A stretch of DNA of 64,000 bases from Deinococcus detaillensis. Its GTDB lineage: Bacteria > Deinococcota > Deinococci > Deinococcales > Deinococcaceae. Within the stretch, counting starts at the first letter, position 1. The number at the start of each line of letters is the position of its first letter. Location: the NCBI RefSeq assembly GCF_007280555.1, contig NZ_VKDB01000012.1:1-64000 (forward strand), given 5' to 3'. Below, piece after piece: positions 46,556-54,271 of this stretch. The position numbers and the translations under genes are program-made. The notes under the pieces were generated by a model, which saw only the letters and a list, made by a program, of their open reading frames with translations, made no database searches and had not been told where the DNA came from.

Positions 46556-47518
46556 TCAGACCAAGCCCGCCACGCCCGGCAAGGTGAACACGAAGGCGTT
46601 GCGCCCTTCCCGGCGCTCGGCCCAGGCCTGACCGCCCCAGCCCTGCACGATGCTGCGGACGATATAAAGCCCCATGCCGCTGCCGAGGCCCGGCGCGTGA
46701 TCGCCGCGTGTATGGGCCTGAAACAGATGCTCGGTGCTGCTGAGCGCCTCACCTTCGTCGCTGACCGAGACTTCCACCCAGCTTCCCCGCGCCGCCGCCC
46801 GCACCTCGATGGCCGCGCCGCGCGGCCCGTACTTGAGGGCATTTTCGGTGAGGTTGAGCAGAATTTGCAGCAGCTTGTCGGGGTCGGCCCGCACCAGATG
46901 GTCATCGCCGAAGCTGAGTTGGGCCGCGTGGGCGCTGAGTTCGGGGAGCAGCAGCCGCTCGGCCCGCAAAAAGACCTCGCTGAGCGGCACGGTGCGGGCG
47001 CGGGTCGGCCTGAAACCCACCGCCAAGTCTTCGACCAAGCGGGCAAGGCGCTCGACTTCTTGCAGGCCCTGTTTGACAAAGCTCTGCTGCATCTCGGTGG
47101 GCATGGCGTATTCCAGCGCTTCCAACACCCCGCGCAGGCCGGTTACGGGGGTGCGGAACTCGTGCGACAAGATGGCGGTGGCTTCGCGCAACTCGGCTTC
47201 GCGGCGGCGGTGGTCGGTGACGTCTTCGACAATCAATGCACCCGGCACCGCCACGCAGCGCAGGGTGCGGCCCGCTACGTCGAGTTCGAGTTCGCCGCCG
47301 CGCTCGGCCAGCGCTTCGAGGGTGTGGCGGCGCAGCACTTCGAGCAGCGTGCGCCCCGCCGCTTTCTGGTTACTGACCCCCCACAGCCGGGCGGCGGCGG
47401 CGTTCAGGTGGGTGATTCGGCCTTCCTCGAAGCGCACCACCGCCTGCGGCAAGGCGTCCTGCCAGGCATCAGACTCAGGAAGGGCGTCCGGCGAGCGCCC
47501 GGCGCTCAGGGCGTCCAT
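46556..47518 (-). CDS. PhoR-like sensor histidine kinase
   Basis: A 320-residue kinase. Residues about 20-105 form a PAS domain; the dimerisation domain has the phospho-accepting H119 in AILSHEFRTPVTGLRG. The ATP-binding domain has the N box LLNLTENALKYGPRG and the G boxes SVSDEGEAL and GLGSGMGLYIVRSI. No membrane segment is visible, so it may be a cytoplasmic kinase, unlike most PhoR. The start overlaps the regulator gene by 13 nt. The nearby phoU argues for phosphate control. Confidence 0.88.
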   Translation of the reverse strand: MDALSAGRSPDALPESDAWQDALPQAVVRFEEGRITHLNAAAARLWGVSNQKAAGRTLLEVLRRHTLEALAERGGELELDVAGRTLRCVAVPGALIVEDVTDHRRREAELREATAILSHEFRTPVTGLRGVLEALEYAMPTEMQQSFVKQGLQEVERLARLVEDLAVGFRPTRARTVPLSEVFLRAERLLLPELSAHAAQLSFGDDHLVRADPDKLLQILLNLTENALKYGPRGAAIEVRAAARGSWVEVSVSDEGEALSSTEHLFQAHTRGDHAPGLGSGMGLYIVRSIVQGWGGQAWAERREGRNAFVFTLPGVAGLV

Positions 47519-48189
47519 GTCCGCATCCGGTAGCCCTTGCCGCGCACCGTTTCCAGAAACCTGGGGCTGGCCGGATCGTCGCCGAGGTGGGCACGCAACT
47601 GGGTGATGTGCTGATCCACCGTGCGCTCACCACCCAAAAAGTCCGCGCCCCAGACCCTATCGAGCAGTTCGGTGCGCGAGTAGACCCGCCCAGCGTTGAG
47701 CGCCAAAAAAGTCAGCAGATCGAACTCGCGGCGGGTCAGGTTGAGTGCCGCGCCGTCTTTCTTGGCTTCGGCGGCGGGCACGTCGATGCTGAGCGGCCCC
47801 AGCGCGATGACCTGCGGCATTTCGGCTTGGGTGCGCCGCAGCAGCGCCCGCACCCGCGCCACCAGCTCGGCGGCCGAGAACGGCTTGGTGAGGTAATCGT
47901 CGGCTCCCGTTTCTAAGCCCTCGACCCGCTCGGCCTCGGCGGCGCGGGCGGTGAGCATCAGCACCGGCAGCTTTTTGAGTTCCTGATCCGCCCGCAGCCG
48001 CCGCAAAAAACTCAGGCCGCTCTCACCGGGCAACATCCAGTCGAGCACCAGGGCGTCGGCGGCAGTAAGGCTAGGCAGGGCGTCTTCCACGGTGCCAAAC
48101 GCCGATACCCGCAGTCCGGCCCGCTCCAAGTGAAATTTCAGCACGCCCTGAACGGTGCTCTCGTCTTCAATGACCACCACATGGCTCAC
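47506..48189 (-). CDS. OmpR/PhoB-family response regulator
   Basis: The 227-residue regulator has a receiver domain with the acidic pocket (VVVIEDE), phospho-accepting D50 in LVLDWMLPGE and K in DDYLTKPFS, followed by an OmpR-type winged helix (LTRREFDLLTFLALNAGRVY, ERTVDQHITQLRAHL). It should bind tandem DNA sites after phosphorylation by the kinase it overlaps. The start is GTG 48189, with CAGAAT 7 nt upstream. Together with the kinase and phoU it forms a phosphate-type unit. Confidence 0.9.
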   Translation of the reverse strand: MSHVVVIEDESTVQGVLKFHLERAGLRVSAFGTVEDALPSLTAADALVLDWMLPGESGLSFLRRLRADQELKKLPVLMLTARAAEAERVEGLETGADDYLTKPFSAAELVARVRALLRRTQAEMPQVIALGPLSIDVPAAEAKKDGAALNLTRREFDLLTFLALNAGRVYSRTELLDRVWGADFLGGERTVDQHITQLRAHLGDDPASPRFLETVRGKGYRMRTWTP

Positions 48190-48207
48190 GCCCTTTATTC
48201 TGGCAGC

Positions 48208-48786
48208 TTAGGTCAGGGGGCTGTCAGCTTGGGCTTGGCGGTGGGCAAATTCCACGATTTGCCGGGCGGATTCTGCGGGTTGAAAGGCGGAAGTATACAG
48301 CACCAGCGCGTCAGGCGGCGGGGGAAGGAGGTCGGCTGAGGAGAGCGTAGCGCGGAGCATCGCCACATCGCGCATCTTCGCTCGTTCCAACCGTTCAGGG
48401 AGGGTCATCCGGCGTTCCAGTTCGCTCAGGTTGCACTCCAGCCAGACAGGAACATAGATGGCTGATCTCACCGCCACCAAGTCACGCCTGGCCTGAATGG
48501 CCGCTGGCCCTGACGGACGAGTCGTCAGATAGCTCGTGAAAATATGGCTTACGTCCGGGGGCGCGAGGCAGGCCGCTTCCAGCCCCAGCTTGCGAACTTG
48601 CGCCGCCAGCGCGTGAATCTCATCGGGAATGGGCCGCAGTCCGTCTGCGCCGTAAGGCCTAAACACCGCGTCATTGAACAGGTGATTGTCGAGGAGAACC
48701 GCGCCGGTCAGTTCAGCCAGCACCAAGCCGATGGTTCGCTTGCCACTCCCCGGTGGGCCGACCAAATGGAAGACAAGTGGCCTCAC
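48208..48786 (-). CDS. P-loop kinase-like protein of unknown substrate
   Basis: The 192-residue protein has Walker A GPPGSGKRT near residue 10 and the layout of small-molecule kinases (shikimate or gluconate kinase-like): LDNHLFNDAVFRPYG, VWLECNLSELERRM and a lid region PERLERAKMRDVAML. The substrate is not evident. The start is GTG 48786. It follows the MBL gene (22-nt gap) and precedes the regulator gene by 18 nt on the same strand, so all may be on one transcript. Confidence 0.75.
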   Translation of the reverse strand: MRPLVFHLVGPPGSGKRTIGLVLAELTGAVLLDNHLFNDAVFRPYGADGLRPIPDEIHALAAQVRKLGLEAACLAPPDVSHIFTSYLTTRPSGPAAIQARRDLVAVRSAIYVPVWLECNLSELERRMTLPERLERAKMRDVAMLRATLSSADLLPPPPDALVLYTSAFQPAESARQIVEFAHRQAQADSPLT

Positions 48787-48808
48787 CTTTCTTTTCCCAC
48801 ACCCGATC

Positions 48809-49477
48809 TCAAAGCAAAAACGGATTGCTGGCTTTCTCGGCCCCGATGCTGCTGCTGCCGCCGTGACCCGGGTAAATGGCAGTGCCCTCCGGCAAGCTGA
48901 GCAGCTCTGCTTTGATGCCCTGCATCAGTTGGGGGTGGCTGCCGCCCGGCAAATCGGTGCGCCCGATGCCGCCCTGAAACAGCGTGTCGCCCACGATGGC
49001 CAGCCCCTCGCCCAGCAGCACCACATGCCCCGGCGCGTGGCCCGGCAGCTCGCGGGCAATCAGTTCGAGTTTGCCCGCCTTAAAGACCTGCCCCTGCTCC
49101 ATAAAGTGTTCGGGGTCGGCGGGCTGCACGAACGGCAGATTCCAGCGCTCGGCGCTCTGCGCTCCGGCGCGGTAAATCGGCAGATCGGCCTCGTGCAGCC
49201 ACACCGGCACATTCAGCGCTTCCCTGAGCGGCTGCACCGCCCCGATGTGGTCGAAATGCGCGTGGGTCAGCAAAATGGCCCGCACCTTGACGCCGTGACG
49301 CATCACCCACGCCAAAATTTTGCTGGCCTCATCGCCCGGATCGATCAAAAAGCCCTCGGCGCTGGCCGCGTCCCACACCAGAACGGCGTTTTCCTGGAGG
49401 GGGCCGGTGGGTAAGCTGGCGACCCGGAACTGGCCGTGCTGAGCGGGAAGGGGGCCGTTGTTGCTGCTGCTGGTCAT
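48809..49477 (-). CDS. MBL-fold metallo-hydrolase (glyoxalase II-like)
   Basis: The 222-residue enzyme has the metallo-beta-lactamase signature [10 protein letters not shown] (H72, H74, D76, H77), GHAPGHVV and [17 protein letters not shown], as in glyoxalase II and persulfide dioxygenase relatives. Hydrolysis of a thioester is most likely. TAGACT lies 7 nt before the ATG on the minus strand, the leaderless spacing. It is the first gene of a run on the minus strand. Confidence 0.9.
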   Translation of the reverse strand: MTSSSNNGPLPAQHGQFRVASLPTGPLQENAVLVWDAASAEGFLIDPGDEASKILAWVMRHGVKVRAILLTHAHFDHIGAVQPLREALNVPVWLHEADLPIYRAGAQSAERWNLPFVQPADPEHFMEQGQVFKAGKLELIARELPGHAPGHVVLLGEGLAIVGDTLFQGGIGRTDLPGGSHPQLMQGIKAELLSLPEGTAIYPGHGGSSSIGAEKASNPFLL

Positions 49478-49484
49478 ACTTCAC

Positions 49485-49490
49485 AGTCTA
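49485..49490 (-). promoter_or_regulatory. -10 box TAGACT of a leaderless promoter
   Basis: On the minus strand TAGACT is followed by 7 nt and the ATG of the MBL hydrolase. Confidence 0.6.
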
Positions 49491-49561
49491 AGCGGCCCGA
49501 ATGAAGAAAAGTGCTGAGATCCCCTGCCCTCAACCCCATTACTCGGTGGCACACTGGGGGG

Positions 49562-49795
49562 ATGGAAGAACGTGAACTCAATTTTGCCAAAGAAATCTTG
49601 CAGGGCAGAAGCGCCAGCGCCGTCAGCGACGACGAAGTGCTGGCCGGGGCCGAGAGATTGCTGTCGGGCTGGATGGCGGGCGATCTCAAGATGGAGCGCC
49701 CCAAACTGTATGACCACTACGCCCTGCTGCTGGCGGCGCTACTGCGCAAAGTAGCCTCACTCGAAGAACGGGTCAAAGCACTGGAAGAGCGGTAG
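49562..49795 (+). CDS. Small protein with C-terminal coiled coil
   Basis: A 77-residue acidic helical protein. The N-terminus (ERELNFAKEILQGRSASAVS) and the middle (KLYDHYALLLAALLRK) are amphipathic, and the C-terminus ASLEERVKALEER is a heptad coiled coil. It lacks a signal peptide and any known motif. CACACT lies 6 nt before the ATG at 49562. It is followed by the tRNA-Trp terminator on the other strand. Confidence 0.65.
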   Translation: MEERELNFAKEILQGRSASAVSDDEVLAGAERLLSGWMAGDLKMERPKLYDHYALLLAALLRKVASLEERVKALEER

Positions 49796-49810
49796 CATCC
49801 AGCTCATAAC

Positions 49811-49838
49811 CGAAAAAACCCCGCACGCAGCGGGGCAT
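49811..49838 (-). terminator. Terminator after tRNA-Trp (may act both ways)
   Basis: CCCCGC (49819-49824) and GCGGGG (49830-49835) form a 6-bp GC stem. On the minus strand it is followed by six T residues. On the plus strand it follows the small protein gene by 15 nt. Confidence 0.8.
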
Positions 49839-49848
49839 TTTACTTTTG

Positions 49849-49924
49849 TGGCGGGCCCTGCAGGACTTGAACCTACGACCCTCGGTTTTGGAGACCGATG
49901 CTCTACCAACTGAGCTAAGAACCC
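49849..49924 (-). tRNA. tRNA-Trp (anticodon CCA)
   Basis: A 76-nt gene on the minus strand. The acceptor GGGTTCT pairs with AGGGCCC (two G-U pairs), the D-arm AGCTCAGTTGGTAGAGC and the T-arm GTAGG-loop-CCTGC are normal, the anticodon loop CTCCAAA gives CCA, and 3' CCA is encoded after discriminator G. Confidence 0.95.
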
Positions 49925-50287
49925 CCGCCTGTACTTCTCGGTCGCCACCAGCGAACTTCGGAAGCCTAGACAGTTTAACACCGCTGCCCCGGCGGTGCAA
50001 GCTAGGCCGATCAGCTTAAAGAACTGGCGTGCTGTGCTGGGGTGTTCCTGCCTGAGTAGCAGGCCGAAACTGTGCCCCGAGATGCGCTAGACTCTTTTGC
50101 AAGTGGGCCGCTGCCCTGATTTATTTTTGTACCCCTCACACAACACTGCGGCCAGATGAACGTCCCGCGTTCACCGTGTTGACCATATGGCACACCCCCT
50201 TCGCCGCAGGGCTGGCGAAATTTTGCCGCTTTCACATAAACCGAACAATTCACCGCCGCAGGGCGGGTTTCTGTTCGTGAGGTTCAA
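49925..50287. other. Leader region of the DEAD-box helicase gene
   Basis: The 363 nt upstream of the helicase carry two tandem hairpins: TTCGCC/GGCGAA near 50200 and CCGCC/GGCGG near 50255, the second ending in GTTT. A possible promoter is TTGCAA-17-TTTATT near 50098-50126, which would leave a long leader of over 150 nt. GAGG lies 5 nt before the ATG. Long leaders with hairpins are common for cold-induced helicases. Confidence 0.45.
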
Positions 50288-51763
50288 ATGACTGTTTTAG
50301 ACGCGCCCCGCCCCACCAATGATGCCGCTGCACCCAGCACCGCCGTTTCCTTCACCTTTCAGGAGATGCAGCTGCCCGCGCCGCTGCGCGAGGCCATTGA
50401 CGCACTGAAGTACACCGTCCCCACCGAGATTCAGGGCTTGGCTCTGCCGCCCGCCCGCATGGGCAAGGACGTGCTGGGCACCGCCGCGACGGGTTCCGGC
50501 AAGACCGTGGCCTTTTTGCTGCCGGTGATCGAGCGCCTGCTGACCCAGCGGGCACGCGGCACCCGCGCTCTAGTGCTGGCTCCCACCCGCGAACTGGCCG
50601 CGCAAATCGAAGAAGTCGCCCGCGTCCTGATCGCCAACACCCACCTCAAGGTCGTCAGCATTTTCGGCGGCGTGTCGCAGGGGCCCCAGCAAAAAGCGCT
50701 GCGGGCCGGCACCGACATCGTGATCGCCACGCCGGGCCGCCTGCTCGACCACATCGGGCAGGGCAATATCAATTTCAGCGCCCTCGAAGTGCTGGTGCTC
50801 GACGAAGCTGACAGAATGCTCGACCTGGGCTTCTTGCCTGACATCCGCCGGGTGCTGCGCGTGTTGCCCGACAAGCGTCAGACCTTGCTGTTCTCGGCCA
50901 CCATGCCCGACAGCATCCTCAAGTTGGCCGGCGAGTTTCAGCACAACCCGGTGCGTGTGGGCGTCAAGCACCAGGGCCGCACCAACGACAAGATCGCCGA
51001 GGCGCTGTTTCCGGTTCACGGCGAACTCAAGTCCAAGCTGCTGATTGGCCTGCTGGCCGACGCCGAGGTCAACATGGACAGCGTGCTGGTGTTTACCCGC
51101 ACCAAGCACCGCGCCAACCGCCTGGCCGAGCAACTGGTCAACGCCGGAATCAGCGCCGAGCGCATTCACGGCAACCGCTCGCAAAATGCCCGCACCGAAG
51201 CGCTCTCGGGCTTCAAGAGCGGCAAATACCGGGTGCTGGTCGCTACCGACATCGCCGCACGCGGCATCGACATCGATTCGCTGGGCCACGTAGTGAACTT
51301 CGACGTGCCAGTGGCCGCCGAGGACTACGTCCACCGGGCTGGCCGCACCGCCCGCGCCGGCAAGAGCGGCACCGCCTTTACCCTGGTCAGCCCACAGGAA
51401 GAAGACGAGATCCGCAGCATCGAGCGCTTCACCAAGCGCACCCTGACCCGCCGTAACCTGGAAGGCTTTGATTACCACGCCAAAGTCGAAGGCAAGTTGG
51501 AGCAGCCCCGCCCCGCTCAAGGTGGACGCGGCAGGAGCCAGCAAGGCGGTCAAAGGAGCGGCGGTGGGCAGACACAGGCCCGCAGCGGCGGCGCAGGAAG
51601 CCAGGGCGGTCAAAGCGGGCAGGGCGGCGGTGGCCAGCGCCAGAGCCGCCCTGCTGATAGCCGCAATGCCACACCCCGAAATGACGCGGGCAGAAGTGAT
51701 ATGGCCAGAAGCGACGTGGGTGGCGGGCGTGTGGGGCCACAACCGGCTCGCCGCCGCCGCTAA
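50288..51763 (+). CDS. DEAD-box RNA helicase
   Basis: This 491-residue helicase shows the full motif set: Q motif TVPTEIQGLALP, motif I ATGSGKT (67-73), Ia PTRELAAQ, Ib TPGRL, motif II DEAD (172-175), motif III SAT, motif V RGID and motif VI HRAGRTARAG. The last 90 residues are Gly/Gln/Arg/Ser-rich, a disordered RNA-binding tail. It should remodel RNA in ribosome assembly or mRNA decay, perhaps at low temperature. RhlE-like is the nearest guess. A T-rich terminator follows. Confidence 0.94.
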   Translation: MTVLDAPRPTNDAAAPSTAVSFTFQEMQLPAPLREAIDALKYTVPTEIQGLALPPARMGKDVLGTAATGSGKTVAFLLPVIERLLTQRARGTRALVLAPTRELAAQIEEVARVLIANTHLKVVSIFGGVSQGPQQKALRAGTDIVIATPGRLLDHIGQGNINFSALEVLVLDEADRMLDLGFLPDIRRVLRVLPDKRQTLLFSATMPDSILKLAGEFQHNPVRVGVKHQGRTNDKIAEALFPVHGELKSKLLIGLLADAEVNMDSVLVFTRTKHRANRLAEQLVNAGISAERIHGNRSQNARTEALSGFKSGKYRVLVATDIAARGIDIDSLGHVVNFDVPVAAEDYVHRAGRTARAGKSGTAFTLVSPQEEDEIRSIERFTKRTLTRRNLEGFDYHAKVEGKLEQPRPAQGGRGRSQQGGQRSGGGQTQARSGGAGSQGGQSGQGGGGQRQSRPADSRNATPRNDAGRSDMARSDVGGGRVGPQPARRRR

Positions 51764-51784
51764 GCACCCTTCAGCTCAAAAAGT

Positions 51785-51820
51785 CCAGCTCTCCTTAACC
51801 GGATTGAGCTGGGTTTTTTT
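51785..51820 (+). terminator. Terminator after the helicase gene
   Basis: CCAGCTC (51785-51791) and GAGCTGG (51806-51812) form a 7-bp stem with a T-run of seven at 51814-51820. Confidence 0.85.
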
Positions 51821-51891
51821 GGGCCGAGCGCCAGCGCCTCAGTGCGTGCAGGCGCTGCGAAGTTCCTCGCCTTTTGCCGCTGCCGCCTCAC

Positions 51892-51921
51892 TTGACCAAC
51901 GCCCCGCCCCGCTGGTATACT
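51892..51921 (+). promoter_or_regulatory. Promoter of tRNA-Gln
   Basis: TTGACC (51892-51897) and TATACT (51916-51921) are 18 nt apart, a near-consensus promoter, placed about 50 nt before the tRNA 5' end. Confidence 0.75.
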
Positions 51922-51970
51922 TTCCCCCGTTCTATGCTTCCCCGGCCAAGCACCAAGCGGGAAGAGGTGA

Positions 51971-52044
51971 TGGGGCATCGTCCAACGGCAGGACACCACT
52001 CTTTGGAAGTGGTGATCATGGTTCGAATCCATGTGCCCCAACCA
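51971..52044 (+). tRNA. tRNA-Gln (anticodon UUG)
   Basis: A 74-nt plus-strand gene with acceptor TGGGGCA/TGCCCCA, discriminator A and encoded CCA. The anticodon loop CTTTGGA gives TTG, read as Gln (CAA/CAG). D-arm and T-arm are intact. Confidence 0.95.
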
Positions 52045-52047
52045 ACG

Positions 52048-52086
52048 CACGCGCTGATACAAAACTCAGCGCGTGTTTTTTTGTTT
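52048..52086 (+). terminator. Terminator after tRNA-Gln
   Basis: CACGCGCTGA (52048-52057) and TCAGCGCGTG (52066-52075) form a perfect 10-bp stem followed by a long T-run. Confidence 0.92.
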
Positions 52087-52204
52087 CTCACACCCATCAC
52101 GCTCTGCAAAGCTGATGCAAGCCTGAACCTTGGTAAAGGGTTTCTCCTCTCGCCCTCATGGGACGTCACCTTTTGCAGTTTAGGCTTCTTTTCAGGAGGC
52201 TCCA

Positions 52205-53230
52205 ATGAAAAAACTACTCGTATTGCCCGCCGCTCTGCTGCTCAGCAGCGCTATGGCGGCACCCAAGATCAGCGCCCAGAGCATTATCGTCAACCCGGTT
52301 CAGCCTGACCTCAGCGTCTCGGTCTGGACGGACAAGAACCCCGACGGCACCCAAATCCCCAATTACAAAATCGACGAGAAGATCACCCTCAACGTCCGCT
52401 CCAGCCAGGACGCCTACGTTTACCTGTTTAACGTGGACGGCACCGGCAAGGTCGATCAGCTTCTCCCCAACCGCTACGCCAACGGCGCGAACTTCGTCAA
52501 GGCCAACGTCGTCAAGACCTTCCCCGCAGCGGGCGATCAGTTTACCTTTGACATCGCCGGCCCGGTGGGCCTGAACAAAGTGCTGGTGCTGGCCAGCAAA
52601 ACCGAACTCAACCTCGGCGACCTCAGCAAGTTCTCCAGCCAGCAGGACTCGTTTGCCGACGTGAATGCCAAAGGCCAGCAGCAGCTCGCTCAGGCCCTGA
52701 GCATCGTGGTCAGCCCGATTCCTCAAAACAGCTGGGTCAGCGACACCGCGTTTTACAACGTCGCCTCGCAGCAGCAAAGCCAAACCGGCAACGTCTTTGT
52801 CGGCACCAACGTCTCCGGCGCGGTCGTTTACCTGAACGGTCAGCGTCTCGGTGACGCCAACCAGACTTTCAGCGCCATTCGTCCCGGCAACTACCCGCTG
52901 CGGATCACCGCCCCCGGCTACCGCGATTACAGCGCCACCATCACGGTACGCGCCAACGCCACCACCAACGTCAACGTGGAATTCAACACCGTCGTGACGC
53001 CCGCCCCGCCTGTGAGCAACACTGCGCCGGTCAATATCCGCAGCAGCGTCAACGGCGCACTGATCTTCGTGGACGGACGCCAAGTCGGCACCATTCAAAA
53101 CGGCGGCCTCGACCTCAACTTGCCGCGCGGTGGACACGAAATCGTGCTGATCGCGCCGGGTTACAACACCTTCGTCAACAACTACAACGTGTCGCAGGGC
53201 GGCACCATCACCATCACCCCCAAGCGCTAA
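52205..53230 (+). CDS. Secreted DUF4384 protein with two PEGA domains
   Basis: A 341-residue secreted protein. After a signal peptide ([16 protein letters not shown]) comes a DUF4384 domain (residues 20-130: [37 protein letters not shown]) found in surface proteins, then two PEGA repeats (residues 195-262: [21 protein letters not shown]; 270-340: [18 protein letters not shown]). PEGA repeats are beta-domains found on surface-exposed proteins. CAGGAGG precedes the ATG. A paralogue at 62726 shares the DUF4384 part but has a different C-terminus, so this is likely a surface or S-layer-associated protein. Confidence 0.85.
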   Translation: MKKLLVLPAALLLSSAMAAPKISAQSIIVNPVQPDLSVSVWTDKNPDGTQIPNYKIDEKITLNVRSSQDAYVYLFNVDGTGKVDQLLPNRYANGANFVKANVVKTFPAAGDQFTFDIAGPVGLNKVLVLASKTELNLGDLSKFSSQQDSFADVNAKGQQQLAQALSIVVSPIPQNSWVSDTAFYNVASQQQSQTGNVFVGTNVSGAVVYLNGQRLGDANQTFSAIRPGNYPLRITAPGYRDYSATITVRANATTNVNVEFNTVVTPAPPVSNTAPVNIRSSVNGALIFVDGRQVGTIQNGGLDLNLPRGGHEIVLIAPGYNTFVNNYNVSQGGTITITPKR

Positions 53231-53245
53231 ACCCCCGCTCTCACT

Positions 53246-53276
53246 AAAAAGCCCCAGCCAAGTGCTGGGGCTTTTG
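53246..53276 (+). terminator. Terminator after the DUF4384/PEGA gene
   Basis: GCCCCAGC (53251-53258) and GCTGGGGC (53264-53271) form an 8-bp stem flanked by A-run and T-run, so it can act in both directions. Confidence 0.9.
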
Positions 53277-53360
53277 CTTATTGGTTTTGTTCGTTGCCTG
53301 TTTCAATACGAATTGTAACGCGCCCTCAACCTTCCCTTTTTCTGAGCCTCAAACCCCATT

Positions 53361-54113
53361 TCAGCAGCGCACGTCTTGGCCGAAGTAACTTTTGGACAGC
53401 GCGTCGTACTCACCGTTTTTGAGCAGCGTGGCCAGTGCGCCGTTGACGGCTTGGCGCAGCTCCGAATTGCCTTTTTGCACGGCCATGCCGATGCTCTCTC
53501 GCCACAACAGATCACCCATTTGCAAGTTGGCTTTGTTGTAGGTTCGGAGCGCTTTTAAGGCGGCGAATTTGTCGGTCACAGTGGCGCTGACCTGACCCGT
53601 GGCCACTGCCTGAATGGCGGCCTGCGACGAGCCGTAGACTTTGAGCTGCTTTTCAAACGGCAACTTTTGAATAAAGCCCATGTAGGTGCTGCCCGATTCG
53701 GCTCCCAGCAGTTGGCCTGCCATCGCCTTGCTGGTCAGGGGGCCGCCCGGCTGCGCCAGCGACACACCGCCAGTGCAGTAATGCGGCTGAGTAAAATCCA
53801 CCAGTTTGGCGCGGGTCGAAGTGATGGCATGCGAAGCGATCACCAAGTCATAATCTTTAAAGTTTTTGAGCAGCGAATCAAAATCGCCTTTGACCCAGAC
53901 CACTTTCAGCCTCAGTTGCTTGGCAATCATTTCGCCCAGGTCAACTTCAAATCCGGCGAATGTGTTGCCCTTCAAATAATTAAACGGCTCGAAATCGACG
54001 CTGGTGGCCAGCCGGAGCGTGCCGCTGCTGCGAATATCAGCGTATGAACGGGCCTGCGCCGCTTGACAGAGCAGCGGCACAATCAAGGCGAGAGCGGTAA
54101 GGGAACGTTTCAA
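53361..54113 (-). CDS. Amino-acid-type ABC transporter substrate-binding protein (orphan)
   Basis: A 250-residue SBP_bac_3 protein with signal peptide (RSLTALALIVPLLCQAAQA). Motifs ATSVDFEPFNYLKGNTF, GFEVDLGEMIAKQLRL and SHAITSTRAKLVDFTQPHY are clear. It shares with the protein at 268 a cysteine after TQPHY (HYCTGG), the QKLPF segment and the C-terminal YFGQDVRC. These two are closer to each other than to the one at 17182. The start is TTG 54113 with GAGGAGG 9 nt upstream. No permease gene is near. Confidence 0.87.
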   Translation of the reverse strand: MKRSLTALALIVPLLCQAAQARSYADIRSSGTLRLATSVDFEPFNYLKGNTFAGFEVDLGEMIAKQLRLKVVWVKGDFDSLLKNFKDYDLVIASHAITSTRAKLVDFTQPHYCTGGVSLAQPGGPLTSKAMAGQLLGAESGSTYMGFIQKLPFEKQLKVYGSSQAAIQAVATGQVSATVTDKFAALKALRTYNKANLQMGDLLWRESIGMAVQKGNSELRQAVNGALATLLKNGEYDALSKSYFGQDVRC

Positions 54114-54271
54114 GGAAAAAGCCTCCTCTTGCCCGCCTTCTTCACAGCATCCGGCGCGGCTCAGCGTGGCTTTAATGTAGAATGCCCGATCTCACTTTCG
54201 CCTTACAACTTCACCAAAAACCCGGTGGATTCATTGCATTTTACTTTTTGTAGTCAAAATGCAGCGGCTCA

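Noticed and set aside
46697..47606. Long plus-strand frames opposite the histidine kinase
   Set aside because: Antisense shadows of the kinase; composition lacks any fold signal.
50570..51742. 390-codon minus-strand frame opposite the helicase
   Set aside because: Antisense shadow; the helicase has all its motifs.
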